64,000 nt of DNA from Acestrorhynchus altus (lineage: Eukaryota > Chordata > Actinopteri > Characiformes > Acestrorhynchidae), in NCBI GenBank assembly GCA_034509495.1, contig CM067503.1:16483266-16547265 (forward strand), written 5' to 3'. Positions 59,460-64,000 of this stretch are shown here, one piece after another. Under the pieces are notes generated by a model. It searched no databases. It was not told the DNA's origin and saw only the letters and a program-made list of their open reading frames with translations. Within the stretch, counting starts at the first letter, position 1. Every line of letters starts with the position of its first letter. Made by a program: the position numbers and the translations under genes.

Positions 59460-59762
59460 CCAGGCTTTGAATTAGTCATTCTTGAACCCTAACTCTCTCT
59501 AATTGTCATGTTGCCATGACACATCAACTACCATGCTTCACAATTGGTATGAGGTTCTTTTAATCAAATGCTGTGTGATTTATGTCAAACACGTCTTCTG
59601 TTTCTCTGCCCAAATAATTCAACTTTGGATGTCTAGGTGTTCTCTGGCAAAATGTAGCCTTGCCATTTTTTTTTTTGAGACCAAGGGTTTCCTCTTTGAA
59701 CACCTCTCAGATTTTTCTCAAGAATTTTGTTACTTACTCTGCATACATCACAATATTTTTTA
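59460..59762 (-). pseudogene. Tc1-like transposon remnant
   Basis: The plus-strand words 'catgcttcacaattggtatg', 'gaggttcttttaatcaaatg', 'caaataattcaactttggat' and 'gtctaggtgttctctggcaa' followed by 'aatgtagcct' are the antisense of the middle of a Tc1-like transposase (around the HGGG..M and first-D regions). The copy is short and frame-broken. Confidence 0.55.
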
Positions 59763-61894
59763 AATTCAGATCAAATGCTTAAATAAGTTAAATACGTTTT
59801 TATTTCCACATAGCATTTTTGTACACTAGCATTGGTATCATTACCTCAAAATTGTTAGAACCAGTCTTTATGATAATGGATGTGGAATCTTTGTAAATGC
59901 TAATGTAGGTTTATGTCACTTGACATGAGCATTTCAAATAGTACCATTCAAACAGAAGAAGAATGCCAACCACATTTAAGAGATTTTCATCCACCCCTTT
60001 AATAGTATCTGAAATTGTTGCTATACCCTGTCTCAGCTGCAGATGAGTGTGTAAATGTAGCATATCGTTGTGCAAAGCCTTCAGGCTAACAACAAGGCTA
60101 GTTCAAAAACTAAACTACAGACCATATCTGCTAATATCTCCAGATGTCCTATTTGGGAATGGTCATCATCAACCCGTGTTTAAGATTACAATGGTTCAGC
60201 TTCATATTCTACATTTGTTTGAAACATTCTGGCCTAAACAAAACTCTTCTATCAAACAGCGCTGGGATATTTGAGTAGAAAACACTTGTCTCTTGATATA
60301 ATTTAGAGAAATGGTGATATACAATATGATCTGATGAAAACATTAATAAAATATGTTAAAATATGAACATTTCCAATGAAACACCAGTATTTCCAATATA
60401 TATTCTTAATTCTTTGATTTGAATAGACCAACAGAAATGCTCTAAAATAAATTAATTATTTCCGTTCAAAGTTAAGAACTTTTTTGTCCTCTCCTCTAAA
60501 GTAACCATTTTGGAGATACATCTTTTTTCACTGGAGATTTATCTGCAAAACCAGAAACACAGCATGCTATATATATTCTATAAAATTGTTTGCAAGCTGT
60601 AAAGGGGGTGTTTAGTCCAGGCTTCTGAAAAAAGTCCAAACTGCACAAAGTCAAGAAAGCGGCAGAGGGACTGATAGAAATCGGAAGACAATTTGAAGCA
60701 GACAAATATAAACAAAACTGAGGAAAATGGACAGAGGGGGTGCATTTGTTGGGGGGGGTGATGGGGGGGTAGAGACAGAGCTAAAGTGAATAAAATGAAT
60801 AGAACACAGCAAGGCGACAATGAAAAATATAAAATATGGACCTGCCACAATAAGCCGAGGTAATATTCTAAATTGCGTACTTAACTTTAATACAGCACTC
60901 TCTGCAGGGTGAGTCTGGGCTGACCTGAGCAATGAAAGAGCTCACTGCTCAATTCTGTTTACTGCTGGCCCGCACAAACCCCCATCATGACATCGTTAAA
61001 GTAGGACAGTCCACGTCGCCACTAAATGACCTTTAGAACAATGGAGGAGTCTTCAGCCTGTCCAAAATCCTGTCTAATAGAGACATTTTTCCTTTAGCTA
61101 CAGAGGCTTCTGGAGACAAGAAATGGAGTGTTAATTTACTTGAGTGAGTGCGTGAGTTCTTATGAGCTTTAACACCTGGTAACTATGGGTTTATTGGGGT
61201 TTATTTTAGCATCTGTCTATTTCTCAGGTCTTCAATAACCATCTGAACTATGAAACCATGAAGAAATAAAGAGTACAGTTTCAATGTGAGAGACAAAGTC
61301 TAAGAGCAAAAATGTCCTAAAATAGCTTCTCATTTGGTGTACTTTTTTTTTTTTATTTCTTTGGACCTGGGATTAGGAGACGACATTCTGGAGTCCTGGA
61401 AAGGACTGATTTGTAAACGACTAAATTTGAATAATTAATTCAAATAATGACTTGAATGGACTGTTTAATAATGAAAAATAAAGTTCAGTTTCTTATTAAC
61501 ATTACCTCAGAGGCTTAATGGACCTGGCTGGTCTCAACAACAGTTTGCCTTACCCTAAACCTGAAAAAAGAGTCCAAATGAAGTGGAGAGCACTATTTCA
61601 CCAGTCTCAAATACTTCAACACTACAGCCAGCAGTGATTTTTTTTTTTCGTGGTCGTTTGACCATGTCTTGTAGGAGACCACTGCAAACAGGGAGGACAA
61701 CAAAAGACCTAACAAATATTTTGGAGATGTTCTGACCCAGTTGTCTAGCTATCACAGTTTGGCATGTCAAGGTAGCACAGATTCTTGCTGGCTCAATTTC
61801 TCTGCTTTCAGCACATCACCTTCTTGAACTGACCATTTACATGCTGCCGAATATGTGCATCCCACGCATTCAAATATGCCATTCTAACCAGGTA

Positions 61895-62290
61895 ATATTC
61901 ACTTACATTAAAGGCATTTGGCAGATACTCTTTTCCAGAAGAATTTACAAAAGTGCTTTGCTTTTCACTCATATCCTTAGCTAGTCTGTAGAGGTTAGAA
62001 TCCGGAGACACCTCAAGCTTAGCTACTGCCAAATACAAAGGTCAGAATGGAGACCTCAATACTCAATGCTCAACAAAGCTCAATTCATGACACAAGACAT
62101 AGAATAATTATAAGCCATTACGAGTTAAATGTTTTTCAAAGAGATGGTCTTTGAGTCGGTGTTTGAAGACCGCAAGAGATTCAGCTGTTTAGACCCCCAG
62201 GGGAAGTTCATTCCAGGACTGAAAAGTGCCTGCATGCTTGTCTTCTATGCATCTTGATGGATGATGGGCCAAGAGAAGCTGTACTTGATG
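61895..62290 (+). repeat. dispersed repeat, ostariophysan type
   Basis: It contains 'ggcatttggcagatactctt', 'ttccagaagaatttacaaaa', 'gtgctttgcttttcactcat', 'cacctcaagcttagctactg', 'aaagagatggtctttgagtc', 'ggtgtttgaagaccgcaaga' and 'cccccaggggaagttcattc'. I know this combination as an abundant repeat in ostariophysan fish, which supports the taxonomic guess. The minus-strand frame across it (61808-62038) is not a gene. Confidence 0.7.
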
Positions 62291-62322
62291 CACACTTCAC
62301 CTATGAGTGGATTTAATGCTGA

Positions 62323-62323
<1 letters not shown>

Positions 62324-62361
<38 letters not shown>
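62324..62361 (+). repeat. (AC)n microsatellite
   Basis: About 19 AC units directly after the dispersed repeat ending near 62290. Confidence 0.95.
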
Positions 62362-62363
<2 letters not shown>

Positions 62364-63514
62364 GGTACTGATTGGTGCTGTTGCTCTCTCCAGATGTCAG
62401 TGACGAAAACTGGACATTGTGTTCACTGAATGTATGTAATTTCCATGTTCAGGGTCATGTGGTCCTTTTTTGAACACTGTAAGGTATGCACATTTTTTAG
62501 ATGGTTATTTGTTCACAAGCCTAAGAGAACATAATTGGCAGACACCTGTCAGCTAGCATGACAAAACTGGCAGGAGCATTCTCCTCCAAGCAGGTTCAAC
62601 TGGTCAATGACACTGCATTGTCGTGGAGGCAGCATGCAATATCCTAGAGGTTCACAGCTCTGGTCTTCAAGTAACCCTGTCCTCCAAAATATAGTGGATT
62701 CTCTGCAATGATTCAGGGGAATCCAAGTTAGACTGACATCTATGAAATTATTTTGCAACCAGGTAAAGAAAACAAACACACATTTAAACTGCAGTTTTAT
62801 GAGTAGCAAGACAGTAAAAAAGCCAAAAATACTATACTGTAAAAACATGCTAAACAAAACACAAGAGTAAAAATATCTAGCAGCAGACCATGAAGAAAGA
62901 TTAGAGTGACTGAACAATGGCATTTTCTATTGGTGCAAAATTGCTTTCCATTGTGCATTCACTTTTGAACACACATATGAACAGGGCTGATTATTTCTCC
63001 AGTGCAGTGCTGCCTGCTGCATAACAGTGCAGGCTGTGGTGCTATTGATTTTTGGGCAAGTCATTTTGAGCAGTGAAGGTCACAGTGTAGGCCTTAAATC
63101 AGACAGGGCTGAACCAAAAGTCCAACTCTCTTTATCTCTTCCCTGGAAACATACTGCACCGTGTCAAACTGGATGACTTAGGATGCATTCCAAATAGCTC
63201 AAGACGTTCCCTGTGAAGTAGGCTACACAGAGAACTCAGCCATTTTAGGGTGATTTCAAAAACAATGTTAAGTTGGAAGATAATTTTAACTCTATAGTGA
63301 ACAGTTTAGCATTTCACTGAAATATGCAGAAGCTTTATCCTTTGGTTAGTTGATTAACACACTTGGGATTGACAAGTACAAGTGTTTTACCTAGAGAACT
63401 AGTGAAACTGTGTGATTTGCTTCCTGGACCAACACAAATATCACTCTTAAAGCTGTGCAACAAGGGAGACAAACTGCCTTCTCATGTTGCTACAGGTCAC
63501 TCTGTCTTTCCTCC

Positions 63515-63970
63515 TATTCTCTAGTCAATGCCATGGGCAGCAACAAAACCCTGCATGATGGATCCACCCCCTTGCTTCAGAGTTAGCAGTTCCTTTCCCC
63601 TCAAGATGTAGCTATGGTGACCGAGGCCGGAGAGTTCCATTCTGACTATCACTCAACAGTCCTTATTTCAAGAACCCTTCTCTAGATGCTCTGCAGAATG
63701 TGTGAAATGTTGAGTCTTGTGTCCAGGTGGGTTTCCTCCTTTTGATTCTTCTATCACGTTTATGTTTGTGCAAGTAACGCTGCACAGTGGAACAGTGCGC
63801 CACCCACTTGACTCAAACAGGGTCCTGTGTCACCAGGATACAAACAGGATCCTCCAAGAGTTTTCTTGGTTTTCTAGATACCATCATGGCATCTGATTTG
63901 AATCTTTTAAGAACAGCCTGCACTGCAGAAATCAAGAGCTGAAAACATTTGGTTACCTCCTTATAAACGT
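63515..63970 (-). pseudogene. probable Tc1-like transposon remnant
   Basis: The words 'gatggatccacccccttgct', 'agttagcagttcctttcccc', 'caagatgtagctatggtga' and 'cagtggaacagtgcgcc' fit the antisense of a Tc1-like transposase gene in order. No inverted repeat was seen, and it may continue past the window edge. Confidence 0.45.
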
Positions 63971-64000
63971 CCCCTGCCTGGTGGGTATCAATTACTTTGG

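Larger units (their letters stand above)
52795..64000. other. upstream flank or further intron of the Acl4-like gene, no exon found
   Basis: No minus-strand segment here combines good splice sites with a phase-0 TPR-like frame. Individually listed repeats cover part of it. Stretches without any call (53340-55480, 55620-57410, 58250-59450, 59770-61870, 62370-63500) are AT-rich non-coding DNA. 54030-54420 and 60940-61050 look non-repetitive and could be conserved elements. Confidence 0.5.

Noticed and set aside
61501..61562. Minus-strand segment with AG and GTAATG ends, exon-like
   Set aside because: All three frames contain a stop.
61808..62038. 76-residue minus-strand frame
   Set aside because: Lies across an abundant dispersed repeat.

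Overview
This window is vertebrate nuclear DNA, most likely from a teleost fish and probably an ostariophysan (characin, catfish or knifefish relatives). It is AT-rich, has very low coding density and GT/AG-spliced exons, and is packed with Tc1-like transposon remnants, L2/RTE-type LINE pieces, SINE-like copies, microsatellites and minisatellites. The ostariophysan assignment rests on recognising dispersed repeat families from general knowledge and is an inference. No bacterial genes, operons, CRISPR arrays, tRNA or rRNA genes were seen.

Real protein-coding content comes from two genes, both on the minus strand. At the left (1301-4850) lie two large exons, each encoding one complete AIG1/GIMAP-type GTPase domain. 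Both exons start and end in phase 1, so they join in frame as consecutive domains of one GIMAP8-like gene with several AIG1 domains. GIMAPs are immune-related GTPases. At 6293-6363 there is a small exon-like segment with good splice signals whose gene I could not identify.

The second gene dominates the window. Three phase-0 minus-strand exons (52741-52794, 45242-45355, 16722-16910) together encode the last 118 residues of a TPR-type protein. It resembles the Acl4 family, the assembly chaperones of ribosomal protein uL4/Rpl4, and ends in a very acidic tail and a stop codon. Its introns are about 7.4 kb and 28.3 kb. Upstream exons were not found in 53-64 kb and may lie beyond the window.

Most of the rest is mobile-element sediment. 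The clearest element is a 1606-bp Tc1-like transposon (21551-23156) with about 200-bp, nearly identical inverted repeats of IR/DR type. Its transposase is complete except for a single-base shift in a homopolymer run. It is inserted in an older, decayed Tc1-like element (20733 to about 23675), and that nest is bracketed by a degenerate direct repeat (20234-20400 and 24398-24565). Further Tc1-like remnants, LINE reverse-transcriptase pieces, SINE-like copies, a degenerate GGTTAG-type array (46805-47515) and several minisatellites are listed individually. Several less repetitive, TAAT/CATTA-rich stretches inside the large introns could be conserved non-coding elements, but that needs cross-species alignment.
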